A stretch of 64,000 bases of DNA, from the NCBI GenBank assembly GCA_947168865.1, contig CAMVNN010000002.1, forward strand, positions 4,113-68,112, written 5' to 3'. How positions within the stretch are numbered: the first letter of the stretch is position 1; each line of letters starts with the position of its first letter. The DNA comes from an uncultured Bacillota bacterium. GTDB lineage: Bacteria; Bacillota_I; Bacilli_A; RF39; UBA660. This document shows, one piece after another, positions 28,032 through 37,541 of this stretch. The position numbers and the translations under genes were made by a program. The notes below the pieces were generated by a model. That model did not search any database and was not told the origin of the DNA. It saw only the letters and a list, made by a program, of their open reading frames with translations.

Positions 28032-28289
28032 ATGGAGAATGAACTAGTAGTATCAGGTGAAAATGGAGTTAAATACAAAATTAAAGTTATTGATATTTTT
28101 ACAGTAGATGAATATCCTGAGAAAGAATATATCGCATATACTTTTGAAGAACCAGTTGATGCAGAACATATAAAAGCATACATTTCAATTTTAAAAGAAA
28201 CTGAAACTGATTTCTCTTTACTTGGAATTTCAGATAAAAATGAATGGGATATTGTTCAAAAGAATTTTAATGATTTAATTTCAGAATAA
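28032..28289 (+). CDS. DUF1292 family small protein, copy 2
   Basis: An 85-residue paralogue of the 26594 product (VIDIFTVDEYPEKEYIAYTF). The frame extends to a TTG at 28020, but GAGGG lies before the ATG at 28032. It ends the duplicated cassette and is followed by a bidirectional terminator. Confidence 0.8.
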   Translation: MENELVVSGENGVKYKIKVIDIFTVDEYPEKEYIAYTFEEPVDAEHIKAYISILKETETDFSLLGISDKNEWDIVQKNFNDLISE

Positions 28290-28311
28290 AAAAAGGCAAT
28301 TGCCTTTTTTA
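28289..28311. terminator. Bidirectional terminator
   Basis: Perfect palindrome AAAAAGGCAATTGCCTTTTT between convergent genes; good A/T runs on each side. Confidence 0.88.
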
Positions 28312-28431
28312 TTTTTTCTCAACAATTGCTCTTCTATATTCATTATCATATTTTTTATATTTGATGTCATAAAAATCTAATTCATTTAATATTTCTTTCT
28401 TTATAGCATCTTGTGCTTCTTTTGTTGTCAA
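28309..28431 (-). CDS. 40-residue small protein with TTG start
   Basis: A frame of 40 codons on the minus strand, opening at TTG after a strong GGAGGGG (28436-28442) and ending at the shared terminator. The product is highly charged (MTTKEAQDAIKKEI..., ending RRAIVEKK) and likely a single helix plus tail. It lies just after thiI on the same strand. Unknown function; support is the RBS, terminator and coding-like composition. Confidence 0.55.
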   Translation of the reverse strand: MTTKEAQDAIKKEILNELDFYDIKYKKYDNEYRRAIVEKK

Positions 28432-28475
28432 ATTACCCCTCCACTATTATTGTGGATTTTAAAATTCATTTGATA

Positions 28476-29648
28476 CTATAAATAGTTATTAAAATCATCC
28501 TTTAATTCAACTTTAAATATGTTTTCAACACATTCTTTAACTAATACCTCATAATCAAATTTAGCCTCTTCAATTTCACATTTTTCATGAGATGGATTAA
28601 TTACAGGATGCTTTGGTACAAATATAGTACAGCAATCCTCATAAGGTAAAATACTTGTCTCATAAGTGTTGATATCTTTAGCTAATTTGATAATTTCTAA
28701 TTTATCAAAGCAAACAACAGGTCTTATAACAGGCATAGTTGTTACTTCGTTTATAACAGATATACTAGATAATGTTTGACTCGCAACTTGCCCAATGTTT
28801 TCACCATTAATGATGATTTTACAATTTCTTTTTCTTGCAAATCTAGTTGCTATACGATACATCATTCTTCTTAATATTGTTATATTGTATGTGGGATCAC
28901 AATTCTTATAGATTTCTTCTTGTAGCTTAGTAAAAGGAACCACGTATAGTTTTATATTACCTGAGTACTCATTTAAAGTTCTAACAAGTTTCTTAACTTT
29001 TTCTCTTGCTTCTAAACTAGTATGAGGTATTGCTTCAAAATATAAGCATTCCAATGCAATTCCCCTTTTAAGTGATAAATAACCTGCCACTGGTGAATCT
29101 ATTCCGCCACTTATCATCAAAAGACCTTTACCTTGAACACCTACTGGATAGCCCTCATTCCCCATTACTTCCTTAGTATAAATCAAAGTCATTCCATTTC
29201 TAATTTCGATATTCAAAGTAACATCAGGATTGTGAACATCAACTTTGCAATCAATATTTTTTAAAATGATTCCTCCAATTATACGACTAAATTCCATACT
29301 TTCTATCGGGAATTTTTTATTTGATCTTTTAGTTTCAACTTTAAATGTTTTAAAATTTTCTTCTTTCATTAAAGCTAAAGCCTCTTTTTTTATCTCGTCT
29401 TCATCATTAGAATTTATTTTTTTGCATATAACAAAGCTATGAATACCAAAGATATTTTTTAATTTATTTATAAATTTATTATCTATATTATTTGAATCAA
29501 TAAACATTCTTGAAAAATCATAAGTAATATTTATTTCATAGTCATTCATAGCATTTTTAATATTCTCAGCTAGTAATTTAATAAATGTTCCACGGTTATC
29601 ACCTTTAGTAGTTAATTCACCATATTTAATCATTATTATTTTATCCAT
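28476..29648 (-). CDS. thiI: tRNA 4-thiouridine synthase ThiI
   Basis: A 390-residue protein: N-terminal ferredoxin-like plus THUMP domain (about 1-165), then a PP-loop ATPase with SGGIDSPVAGY. It adenylates U8 of tRNA for thiolation and in some organisms serves thiamine thiazole synthesis. No C-terminal rhodanese domain, as usual for Gram-positives, so sulfur must come from a partner cysteine desulfurase outside the window. GGGTGATTCAA precedes the ATG at 29648. Confidence 0.94.
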   Translation of the reverse strand: MDKIIMIKYGELTTKGDNRGTFIKLLAENIKNAMNDYEINITYDFSRMFIDSNNIDNKFINKLKNIFGIHSFVICKKINSNDEDEIKKEALALMKEENFKTFKVETKRSNKKFPIESMEFSRIIGGIILKNIDCKVDVHNPDVTLNIEIRNGMTLIYTKEVMGNEGYPVGVQGKGLLMISGGIDSPVAGYLSLKRGIALECLYFEAIPHTSLEAREKVKKLVRTLNEYSGNIKLYVVPFTKLQEEIYKNCDPTYNITILRRMMYRIATRFARKRNCKIIINGENIGQVASQTLSSISVINEVTTMPVIRPVVCFDKLEIIKLAKDINTYETSILPYEDCCTIFVPKHPVINPSHEKCEIEEAKFDYEVLVKECVENIFKVELKDDFNNYL

Positions 29649-29674
29649 TTGAATCACCCAATAAGATTATACAT

Positions 29675-29705
29675 AAAAAAGACAAAAAGTAAAATGCTTT
29701 TTGTC
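29675..29705 (-). terminator. Terminator after the BIG2/NlpC-P60-like gene
   Basis: GACAAAAAG/CTTTTTGTC stem with a run of six T on the minus strand. Confidence 0.8.
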
Positions 29706-29706
29706 C

Positions 29707-31239
29707 TTAATCCCACATATCTGTTAATTTACCATCACCTGCATATGGAACTAGTCTTACAATTGAGAATTTACCAGTTTTTGGCATATTATTTTTTTGC
29801 CATTCTGTAACTACTGTTCCATCTGATGATGACTCACTTCTAGATTCGGCAACATATATCTTAGTTTCATCGACTCCAATTACAATTCCTACATGAGTGT
29901 AATCTTGACTAGCACATTTTCCCTCCTTGCTAGTGCAAGGTGAATACATTAAATCACCTGGTCTAATTTGACTCACAACTTCAGCTGTTTTATATGTATT
30001 TGATGATGACATTGGGCTCTTATTTCCATGACCACCATTAATGAATGCCCATCTTACAAAATTTGTACAATCAATTCCTTGCTCAGATGTCCCAGGGATT
30101 TTACATCCCCAACCACTAGAAGTTCCAAGATTCAAACCTTCACGATTATATCTCCCAACATCCGTATATCCTTTGACAGTCCCCTGGTATGGTATCTTAT
30201 AGTCCAGTCCTCCGACAAAAAATCTTGCTGCTTCAACGACTCCTGCACGAGTTCCATATCCTACTCTTTCAATAGCACGTTTAAGTTGATCTTCAAGTCT
30301 TATTTTATCAGAAGAAGTATAAGAGTTGCACTTAATTGTAGGCTTGTTATTGTTATATTTAAAAGTGTAAATATCACTAGTTGTTACAACTTTTACCTTT
30401 ATCTTAGCAGTAGCTTTTTTGCCATTGCTCTCTGCTGTTATTGTAGTTTCTCCTACTTCTTTTCCAGTTACAGTTCCATTGGAAACATCTGCAACACTAG
30501 GATTGCTACTTGTCCAATTTATTTTAGCAGTTGTGCCAGCAGGCTCTAAGGTTGCCTTAATATTCAAAGTATTACCTATAGCTACTGTTTTTTCATCTAT
30601 ATCAAGTTTAATTCCAGTTACTTTTTCACGAACTTCGACATTGCAAATAGCTACTTTATTATTCTCTGTTTTTACCATAATTAAAGCTTCGCCAGCTTTT
30701 ATTCCGGTAACAACTCCATCAACAACAGATGCAACACTAGCATTATCACTAGTCCAAATATAATTATGATCTGTTGTATTTGATGGCTCAACTTTTGTAT
30801 TTAATGTAATACTCTCTCCCTCAGTTAAAACTAAATCCTCATATTCCAGTGATATTGAACTAACCGGAATTTTTTCATCTTCGACAACTACAAGACATTG
30901 ATCTTGTTTCCCATTAGCACTTATTACACTTATCTTTGCTTCACCTGGATTAATAGCTCTTACATAGCCACTCTCACTAACAGTTGCAACATAGTTATTG
31001 TTACTCAAATAAGTCACTGTTTTATTGTTAGCATTTATGGGTGCTATATTAACTTTTAATTGATAACTATTACCTTTAAGGAGTGATACATTTTTTGTTT
31101 CAAGCATAATACTTTGTACTTCAACTATTTTGTTATCTTCTTTTGATGTAAATAATGATATCAAAATAATAACTATTATTAAAGCTGCTACTCCTATCGC
31201 GATTTTTATTATTTGGTTATATGAAATTTCACTTTCCAT
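29707..31239 (-). CDS. Membrane-anchored three-Ig (BIG2) protein with NlpC/P60-like peptidase domain
   Basis: A 510-residue surface protein. A single N-terminal membrane segment (about residues 10-30) is followed by three bacterial Ig-like (BIG2) domains of about 80 residues, each ending in a VxVxE-like strand. The C-terminal domain (about 300-510) has a cysteine in GIDCTNFVRWAF and a histidine in YTHVGIVIG, as in NlpC/P60 endopeptidases that cut stem peptides. It lies next to ezrA, which fits a role in wall remodelling at division. GGGTGATAAG precedes the ATG. Confidence 0.87.
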   Translation of the reverse strand: MESEISYNQIIKIAIGVAALIIVIILISLFTSKEDNKIVEVQSIMLETKNVSLLKGNSYQLKVNIAPINANNKTVTYLSNNNYVATVSESGYVRAINPGEAKISVISANGKQDQCLVVVEDEKIPVSSISLEYEDLVLTEGESITLNTKVEPSNTTDHNYIWTSDNASVASVVDGVVTGIKAGEALIMVKTENNKVAICNVEVREKVTGIKLDIDEKTVAIGNTLNIKATLEPAGTTAKINWTSSNPSVADVSNGTVTGKEVGETTITAESNGKKATAKIKVKVVTTSDIYTFKYNNNKPTIKCNSYTSSDKIRLEDQLKRAIERVGYGTRAGVVEAARFFVGGLDYKIPYQGTVKGYTDVGRYNREGLNLGTSSGWGCKIPGTSEQGIDCTNFVRWAFINGGHGNKSPMSSSNTYKTAEVVSQIRPGDLMYSPCTSKEGKCASQDYTHVGIVIGVDETKIYVAESRSESSSDGTVVTEWQKNNMPKTGKFSIVRLVPYAGDGKLTDMWD

Positions 31240-31281
31240 CTTATCACCCTTTTACCCTATATTAATTATATCATGGCATTC

Positions 31282-31306
31282 AAAAAAAGCAGCAAAAATT
31301 GCTACT
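31282..31306 (-). terminator. Terminator after ezrA
   Basis: Eight-base stem AGTAGCAA/TTGCTGCT (one G-U pair in RNA) and seven T on the minus strand. Confidence 0.75.
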
Positions 31307-31307
31307 T

Positions 31308-33026
31308 TTATTTACTTTCAGTATATAAATTAATTAATTTTTCATATATTCCTGGTTCTACTCTATTCAAACAATTAATTGTTAATTCTAACGACTTTTT
31401 ATATTCACCTTTGTTAAATAAAACCTCAGCATATGTTAAATTTTTATCTAAGCCATCAACACTTGTTCGATAACGATTACCATAGACAATCGCGAATTCT
31501 GCAAAGTTAGCATTTTTAATTAACTCTTTTGTCTTAGCAAGAAGTTTAAGTGCTAAATCACGTGCAGTATCTACTCTTGTATTTAAAATTGTAATCGTGA
31601 TTGGCTTTTTCTCTAACTCACGAACAATTTCCTTAACAGCAGAAGCTGCTTCATCTCTCTCAACATAATATGATTTAGGAGTTACAGGGAGATTTACTTC
31701 ACGCATCTTGTCTGAAGATTCCTTTAAGATGGCCAAAATCTCATCAAGTTGTTCGCGAGCTCTACCTTCATCTTCTTTCATATTACCTATTGAATCCATT
31801 GAAACATCTAAATGACTCTCAATTCTTTCCAAACGAACAATCAAATTTTCAACTTCTTTAGTTAATTGTGAATATGCAAATGCATGATTACCAGTATAGC
31901 TCATTAAAAGTTTGTAATCTTCATTTAAGGTATTCAAATCATCACGAACATTCGTGAATATCTCAACATCAGTATCAGAAAGCTTATAAGTTTTCTTTAA
32001 TTCAGGAATCTTATTGAACATTTCTTTTACTAACTTATTAGTTCTTGCAGCTTTAGTAACATATATTTTATTGATACTGTCATAATTTTCACGATTTATT
32101 TTTTCCTTTTCTAAATCTGCAAAAGTAGTATCAAAATAATCGCTCAATACTTTAAGCTCAAATAAGCTATCTTCTAGATTAAGCATCTTGCAACGTGTAA
32201 TAATATCTTGAATCTTTTTATTCGCTTCATTGATATTATATTCAATATTCATGTAATCAAGAGGATAATTATCATCAGTCATCTTCTTATAAGTCGCTTT
32301 TAAATCCTTAATTTTTCCTGGTAATATTTCATATGCTAACAGTACAATTGAAGGAACTTCTTCTAAAACGACTGCCATATGTTTAAGCATTTCATCTATT
32401 GCTCTTAAGATTTTTGTAACTTCAGTATAATCATTTTTAGACATTGCTTTTTCAAATGCTTCAAATCTCTTATTGATATTTTCAAATTGAACTGATATTG
32501 AAGTTGCAATATCACGATAATCTGATCTGTTTTCTTCAAATTTGGCTAACAAATCACGATAATCTGATTTTAACTTAGTTATGATTATTCTATTCTTTTC
32601 ATCACTTGACGTAATTGCTCTAATATCACTTAATAAATTTTCAGAATCAGACTTTACTTTATATATGGCAATCTCCAGTTTTGACAATTTAAGAGTCACA
32701 TTTTTATAATCTTTTTGCTTTAAAGTATAATCCGTATCAAGCAACATATCATTTATCTCTGGTATCTCTTTTTCACGAATTATTTCTAATTTTTCTTGCC
32801 AACACTTATACATTTCTTCAATCTTGTCATTTTTCAAGAAAGCCTCAATTTTAGCTAATTCTGGAGTAATTGGTAAAGAAGCAATAGTATTTTTTTCAAT
32901 ATCCAATTGTTCTATTTTCTCTGATATTTTTTTATTATAAAAGTGACGCAAAATACATATAATTGCGACTATTAATGCTACAGTTATACCAACAACAGTG
33001 ATTATAATCAATGTATTATTACCCAC
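31308..33026 (-). CDS. ezrA: Septation ring formation regulator EzrA
   Basis: A 572-residue protein with one N-terminal membrane helix (about 4-27) and a long cytosolic spectrin-like coiled-coil region, the layout of EzrA, which restrains FtsZ ring assembly and links it to wall synthesis. Length matches B. subtilis EzrA (562). Start is GTG at 33026, behind AAGGT; no upstream ATG fits. A Gram-positive marker. Confidence 0.92.
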   Translation of the reverse strand: MGNNTLIIITVVGITVALIVAIICILRHFYNKKISEKIEQLDIEKNTIASLPITPELAKIEAFLKNDKIEEMYKCWQEKLEIIREKEIPEINDMLLDTDYTLKQKDYKNVTLKLSKLEIAIYKVKSDSENLLSDIRAITSSDEKNRIIITKLKSDYRDLLAKFEENRSDYRDIATSISVQFENINKRFEAFEKAMSKNDYTEVTKILRAIDEMLKHMAVVLEEVPSIVLLAYEILPGKIKDLKATYKKMTDDNYPLDYMNIEYNINEANKKIQDIITRCKMLNLEDSLFELKVLSDYFDTTFADLEKEKINRENYDSINKIYVTKAARTNKLVKEMFNKIPELKKTYKLSDTDVEIFTNVRDDLNTLNEDYKLLMSYTGNHAFAYSQLTKEVENLIVRLERIESHLDVSMDSIGNMKEDEGRAREQLDEILAILKESSDKMREVNLPVTPKSYYVERDEAASAVKEIVRELEKKPITITILNTRVDTARDLALKLLAKTKELIKNANFAEFAIVYGNRYRTSVDGLDKNLTYAEVLFNKGEYKKSLELTINCLNRVEPGIYEKLINLYTESK

Positions 33027-33098
33027 ACTATCAATACCTTCCTACTATCAATTATATTTTACCACATTTTTTGAATTTTTTTGCTATTTTTTTTAATA

Positions 33099-33126
33099 TT
33101 GATTATTTTCTTTTTTATGCTAAAAT
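33099..33126 (+). promoter_or_regulatory. Promoter upstream of the 33152 gene
   Basis: TTGATT, 16-base spacer ending TGC, then TAAAAT: an extended -10 promoter. Confidence 0.65.
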
Positions 33127-33151
33127 GTTTTTAAGAGAAAGAAGAATAATT

Positions 33152-33964
33152 ATGGCACGTACTAATGACAAGAATTATTTAGAAGATTTATTTCAAACAG
33201 AAATCAAAATAATGAATGTTCTTCAAAAACTAGAAGAGTTAGAACAAAGAAAAGGCATTAATTCATCTATTTATGAAAGTGTATGTCGCTTATTGCAAGA
33301 TTTTCTAGATGAAGAAAATGCTTATGTATCTATGATTATAAAAAACCCTAATCTATTTGATTATATTCTTACGGTATTAAGTGATAAGGAAATTATAAAT
33401 CTTGATGAAGCTTTATTTGCGTCTATTTTTGAAATAGAAGATAGTATTTTATATCGTATGAATGCTTTATTTAATGCTAGAGATCCTCACACAGGAAAAT
33501 TTGATAAGACTTTTGCAATTAATGTAAATATTGCTGAAATAATAAATGTCGATCTTTTAAAAAATACAAGTGATCCAAAGCTTAAATACAAATTGGCTTT
33601 TGTTAATCCTACTTTTTCTAGAGGAATGGCAATTAATTATTTCGCTTCAGAAATGTTATGTCCAGAAATCGATACAGTACTTCTAAAAAACGAACCATTT
33701 TATGGTGTCAAAAGAACAAATTATTTACTTAAAAGATTCACTGAAGTCTTCGGTTTTATTGTTTTAAATAGTAATGCTAAAAATGATAATTATTTTAATT
33801 TACTCCTATCTATAAATAAACTAATTCCTGAAGAAATTAGAAATCAGGCGATTAGTACTCTTCTCGATAATGGATTCTCTTTTGAAAAATTAAATGAAGT
33901 TTATACAATACTAAGGAATAAAGAAAAAGAACAAAATTATAGAAAAAACTTGACTAATATATGA
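33152..33964 (+). CDS. Unknown cytosolic protein
   Basis: A 270-residue, mostly helical soluble protein beginning MARTNDKNYLEDL. A longer frame begins at 33011, inside the ezrA start region, but a promoter at 33099 and an AAGAAG site support the ATG at 33152. No recognised domain or motif. It runs into the rpsD promoter at its 3' end. Confidence 0.7.
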   Translation: MARTNDKNYLEDLFQTEIKIMNVLQKLEELEQRKGINSSIYESVCRLLQDFLDEENAYVSMIIKNPNLFDYILTVLSDKEIINLDEALFASIFEIEDSILYRMNALFNARDPHTGKFDKTFAINVNIAEIINVDLLKNTSDPKLKYKLAFVNPTFSRGMAINYFASEMLCPEIDTVLLKNEPFYGVKRTNYLLKRFTEVFGFIVLNSNAKNDNYFNLLLSINKLIPEEIRNQAISTLLDNGFSFEKLNEVYTILRNKEKEQNYRKNLTNI

Positions 33965-33978
33965 TTTAATAATATAAT
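33950..33978 (+). promoter_or_regulatory. rpsD promoter
   Basis: TTGACT (33950-33955), 17-base spacer, TATAAT (33973-33978). The -35 lies inside the end of the upstream gene. Confidence 0.85.
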
Positions 33979-33984
33979 CATTTT

Positions 33985-34126
33985 GCATGCAGCGCTAATA
34001 TGAAGATTTTAACGCGTTTATTACATTATTGGTTATTAGTAACTTTAGCTGAAAAGCGAAAATATTTGAATAAACACCCTAAGATCTGACAAATTAGCCT
34101 CTGATCAAACGAAAGGAGGAAAAATC
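33985..34126 (+). promoter_or_regulatory. rpsD 5' leader, candidate S4-binding autoregulatory RNA
   Basis: About 140 nt untranslated leader. Complementary pairs include CAGC...GCTG, GTTTATT...AATAAAC, and a GCCTCT segment able to pair with the GGAGG ribosome site before rpsD. B. subtilis rpsD is autoregulated by S4 through its leader; this one is placed and sized to do the same. The fold has not been computed. Confidence 0.5.
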
Positions 34127-34729
34127 ATGGCAAGATATACAGGTCCAAGTTACCGTAAATCAAGAAGATATGGTTTTTCAACATTAGAAACTGGTAAAGA
34201 ACTAACTAAGAAGCCATATGCTCCAGGATTACATGGTAGTAAAAGAGGTAAGAAATTATCTAACTATGGTGCTCAATTACAAGAAAAACAAAAAGTTAAA
34301 TTCATGTATGGATTAACTGAAAAGCAATTCCACAAAACTTTTGTTGAAGCTGGTAAATTAAGAGGTGTTCATGGTGAAGATTTCTTAAAACTTTTAGAAA
34401 GTCGTTTAGACAATTTAGTATATCGTATAGGATTTGCAACAACTAGACAAGGTGCTCGTCAACTTGTTAATCATGGTCACATAACTGTTAATGGTAAAAA
34501 GGTAAATATTCCTTCATACAGATGTGTTCCAGGAGATGTTATTGCAATTAAGGAACAATCTAAAGAACATCCAGCAGTTAAAGCAGCCTTAGAAGCAACT
34601 ACTAAGAGAGTTGAATTTGTTAACTTTGACGAAGCTAAATTAGCTGGTACTTATGTTAGATATCCAAATAGAGATGAACTTAATATTGATATTAATGAAT
34701 CATTCATCGTTGAATTCTATAATAGATAA
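34127..34729 (+). CDS. rpsD: Ribosomal protein S4
   Basis: 200-residue primary 16S-binding 30S protein. Seen: MARYTGPSYRKSRRYG, the S4 RNA-binding domain with RLDNLVYRIGFATTRQGARQLVNHGHITVNGK. No N-terminal zinc-binding cysteines (C- type). It stands alone with its own promoter and terminator, as in other Bacilli. AAAGGAGG precedes the ATG. Confidence 0.97.
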   Translation: MARYTGPSYRKSRRYGFSTLETGKELTKKPYAPGLHGSKRGKKLSNYGAQLQEKQKVKFMYGLTEKQFHKTFVEAGKLRGVHGEDFLKLLESRLDNLVYRIGFATTRQGARQLVNHGHITVNGKKVNIPSYRCVPGDVIAIKEQSKEHPAVKAALEATTKRVEFVNFDEAKLAGTYVRYPNRDELNIDINESFIVEFYNR

Positions 34730-34730
34730 T

Positions 34731-34755
34731 AAAAAGCACATAAAGTGCTTTTTTA
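34731..34755 (+). terminator. rpsD terminator
   Basis: AAAAAGCAC/GTGCTTTTTT stem with T-run. Confidence 0.88.
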
Positions 34756-34795
34756 TTGTCTTTAAATTTGCTATAATTATAATTGGGTGGAAAGT

Positions 34796-36283
34796 ATGAA
34801 AGAGGCTGTTGAAAATTTAAAAAACATAATTGAAGTTCAATTTGCTAATCTAGATGAATCTGGCTATTTTAAGGAAAAAACCGAAGATTACAAGTCTTTT
34901 TATGCATATTTAAATGATAAATACAAAAATGTACTTAAGAAAACTGGCAAATTAGATTTTGCAGATACTAATCTTATGTCTAGATACACTTTTGAACTAG
35001 AAAAGGATTTATTGCCTAGTTTAAAGCACTTAAAATCTCTCTCAGATTTGCTTTCCAATATGAAAAAGATTTCAGAAAATGAAGTAATTCAATTCGATAA
35101 AATAACAAAAACATTGAATTCTTTTATGTATTTATATGATAAACATAATCCTGATGAATGTGAAAAAGTATATGAAAAATTAATTGAATTTCTTTATAAA
35201 ATGGTTGAACGTGAAACTTATGAATTAAGTACTGATAACATAATAAGCCAGTTAAATGATTTAACTGATCCGAAATTTAACTTCGCGATGAAAATAAAAT
35301 CATTATGTTTAAAAGACTTAAATATCATGAGTAGTAAACCTATTCAAGCATCTAATAATGATAGGCTTGATAAACATGACTTTATAGATCTTGTTAAAGC
35401 AAGAGGCTTAGAATATAAAGAACATAAGCAACCAGAAATTGGGTTTAAAAAATTAATCGACATTTCATATGGAAGAGAAATAGATTGTTTCACATTCCGT
35501 GATAAGACAAAATTAAATCCACTGCCTAAAAATGATTTTGGTAATCAAGCATTGAGAGATTATGATTTAACGAATCTCAATTTTTATAAAAGAGATACTT
35601 TTAAGGCTAAATTAACTTTCAGACCTTTTAAAAATGTAAACTTAAGTTATACCAATGCTATAGTTATTCCAAAAGAAAGTTCACGTAAGCATCCTTATAG
35701 TTTGGAAGGTGCCAATTTAGAAGGCATAGATATGAGAGGCTTAGATTTAAGCAAAGTTAAAATTAGTAAGGCTAATTTAAAAAATACTGGAGCCAATATT
35801 ACTGGTGCTATAGGATCTTGCATAAATGTCTCTCCATATATTGAGCCAAACAAGATATTCATAACTAACTCTAGGATATCACCTGAAGAGTTTAAAAAAA
35901 TCACTGGTCAAAATCCATTTCCATGTAATCGTCATGATATACATGAAGAATTTAAGCAAAATATGATATTGAGACATTACGATATTAATTGTATTGATTA
36001 TAGTAAAATAGACTTCAAATTAGACAATTTCTATAAAGGAACTGCAATAGATAACAAACCTATTGAGAATTATACATTAGATCTTAGTTACACAAATGCT
36101 AATATTAATCCTCAACACTATCTAAATTACAACTCACCTATTCTAATCAATTTAGAAGGTGTTGACATGCGAAACAAAAATTTCACAGGGGTTGAAAGAA
36201 TATTCTCAATGGCTAATCTAAAAGGAACTGGAGCCAAAATAGATCCAAGTATTAATCCTACTGTAAGTGAATATATCGAATAA
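34796..36283 (+). CDS. Pentapeptide-repeat-like protein of unknown function
   Basis: A 495-residue soluble protein. The N-terminal half (about 1-180) is helical and charged. The C-terminal half holds two blocks of imperfect A(D/N)LxG-type pentapeptides: LEGANLEGIDMRGLDLSKV (about 301-319) and NLEGVDMRNKNFTG (about 452-465), suggesting beta-helix segments. Start: the frame opens at GTG 34787, but GGGTGGAAAGT precedes the ATG at 34796. No enzyme motif seen. Own terminator follows. Confidence 0.7.
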   Translation: MKEAVENLKNIIEVQFANLDESGYFKEKTEDYKSFYAYLNDKYKNVLKKTGKLDFADTNLMSRYTFELEKDLLPSLKHLKSLSDLLSNMKKISENEVIQFDKITKTLNSFMYLYDKHNPDECEKVYEKLIEFLYKMVERETYELSTDNIISQLNDLTDPKFNFAMKIKSLCLKDLNIMSSKPIQASNNDRLDKHDFIDLVKARGLEYKEHKQPEIGFKKLIDISYGREIDCFTFRDKTKLNPLPKNDFGNQALRDYDLTNLNFYKRDTFKAKLTFRPFKNVNLSYTNAIVIPKESSRKHPYSLEGANLEGIDMRGLDLSKVKISKANLKNTGANITGAIGSCINVSPYIEPNKIFITNSRISPEEFKKITGQNPFPCNRHDIHEEFKQNMILRHYDINCIDYSKIDFKLDNFYKGTAIDNKPIENYTLDLSYTNANINPQHYLNYNSPILINLEGVDMRNKNFTGVERIFSMANLKGTGAKIDPSINPTVSEYIE

Positions 36284-36310
36284 AAAAAAGCACAATGATG
36301 TGCTTTTTTT
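36283..36310. terminator. Bidirectional terminator
   Basis: GCACA/TGTGC stem with long A and T runs, between the convergent pentapeptide-like gene and tyrS. Confidence 0.88.
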
Positions 36311-37541
36311 ATGCAATTTTAACCAAATAATATTTTTTCTTACCTTTACGGACAACTAATAATTCTCCAAATAAAGCAATATCTTTAGTAATACTCATAT
36401 TTTCATCAGTTACTTTGTTGCCATTAATAGTAATTGCTCCACTGGCAAGGAATTCTCTTGCTTCTCTTCTTGAAGTTGCAACACCATTATTAACTAACAT
36501 ATCTATTAAAGTAATACTTTCTTTTATTTCAAAGCTTGGTACTCCTTTAAAACATATTTCAATTTCTTCTTTTGAAAGTCCATCTAAATTACCACTGAAT
36601 AATACTTCACTCATTTTTAAAGCTTTTTCATATTCAGCTTCACCATGTAAATCAGTGATAAATTCTTTAGCAAGTGTTTTCTGGGCAATTCTCTCTTCTG
36701 GATGTTCATTATGACGTCTCATTACATCTTCAATTTCTTCTTTAGTTAAGAAAGTAAATACTTTTAAGTATTCTTCTACTTTAGAATCATCAGAATTAAT
36801 TAAATATTGATATATTTCATAAGATGTTGTTTTATTTAAATCTAACCATAAAGCATTACCTTCACTCTTACCTATTTTCTTACCGGTTGCATCAAGAATA
36901 AGTGGCATTGTAAATGCATTTACTTGTTTACCTAGTTTCTTTTGAATCAAATCAACTCCGGTAGTTATATTACCCCATTGATCAGAACCTGCGCACTGAA
37001 GAGTTACATTCTTTGTTTCATACAAATATAAGTAATCATATCCTTGCATTAAAGTATAAGCAAATTCTGCGAATGTAATTCCTGTTTCAAGTCTTCTATT
37101 AATGATATCTTTATCAAGCATATAATTGATGTTGATATATTTACCAACATCTCTTAAAAAATCAATCCAAGAAATATTTTTAAACCAATCATAATTATTT
37201 ACAATTTCAACATTGCCATCAAATATATCTGACACTTGTTTTTTTATGGCTTCAAAATATTTATCTAATGTTTCTTTAGAGATAATTTCTCTTTCAGCAG
37301 TTGGTCTTGGATCACCAATTAAACCTGTTGCACCACCTACAAGAAGTATCGGATGATGTCCAGCTTTTGCAAGTCTTTTGGCCGTGATAAGTGATGAATA
37401 ATGACCAATTGTTAAGCTATCAGCAGTTGGATCTGTTCCCCAGTAAAAACTAATAGGTTCTCCATTTAATACTTTTTCTAAGTCAGCACTGGCAACATCT
37501 TTAATAAGACCACGCCATTTTAAATCTTCATATAATTTCAT
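36309..37541 (-). CDS. tyrS: Tyrosyl-tRNA synthetase
   Basis: A 410-residue class I TyrRS. The HIGH-type motif is in LTIGHYSSL, the KMSKS-type motif is GKKIGKSEG, with GDPRPTAERE and QWGNITTG also typical. A C-terminal S4 RNA-binding domain (about 340-408) is present. The ATG overlaps the deoC stop (ATGA), so tyrS is the second gene of an operon controlled by a T-box leader with features of a tyrosine switch. Confidence 0.96.
   Translation of the reverse strand: MKLYEDLKWRGLIKDVASADLEKVLNGEPISFYWGTDPTADSLTIGHYSSLITAKRLAKAGHHPILLVGGATGLIGDPRPTAEREIISKETLDKYFEAIKKQVSDIFDGNVEIVNNYDWFKNISWIDFLRDVGKYININYMLDKDIINRRLETGITFAEFAYTLMQGYDYLYLYETKNVTLQCAGSDQWGNITTGVDLIQKKLGKQVNAFTMPLILDATGKKIGKSEGNALWLDLNKTTSYEIYQYLINSDDSKVEEYLKVFTFLTKEEIEDVMRRHNEHPEERIAQKTLAKEFITDLHGEAEYEKALKMSEVLFSGNLDGLSKEEIEICFKGVPSFEIKESITLIDMLVNNGVATSRREAREFLASGAITINGNKVTDENMSITKDIALFGELLVVRKGKKKYYLVKIA

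Noticed and set aside
30028..30763. Plus-strand frames opposite the BIG2 protein
   Set aside because: Low-complexity antisense of the Ig domains; no RBS and no recognisable domain.
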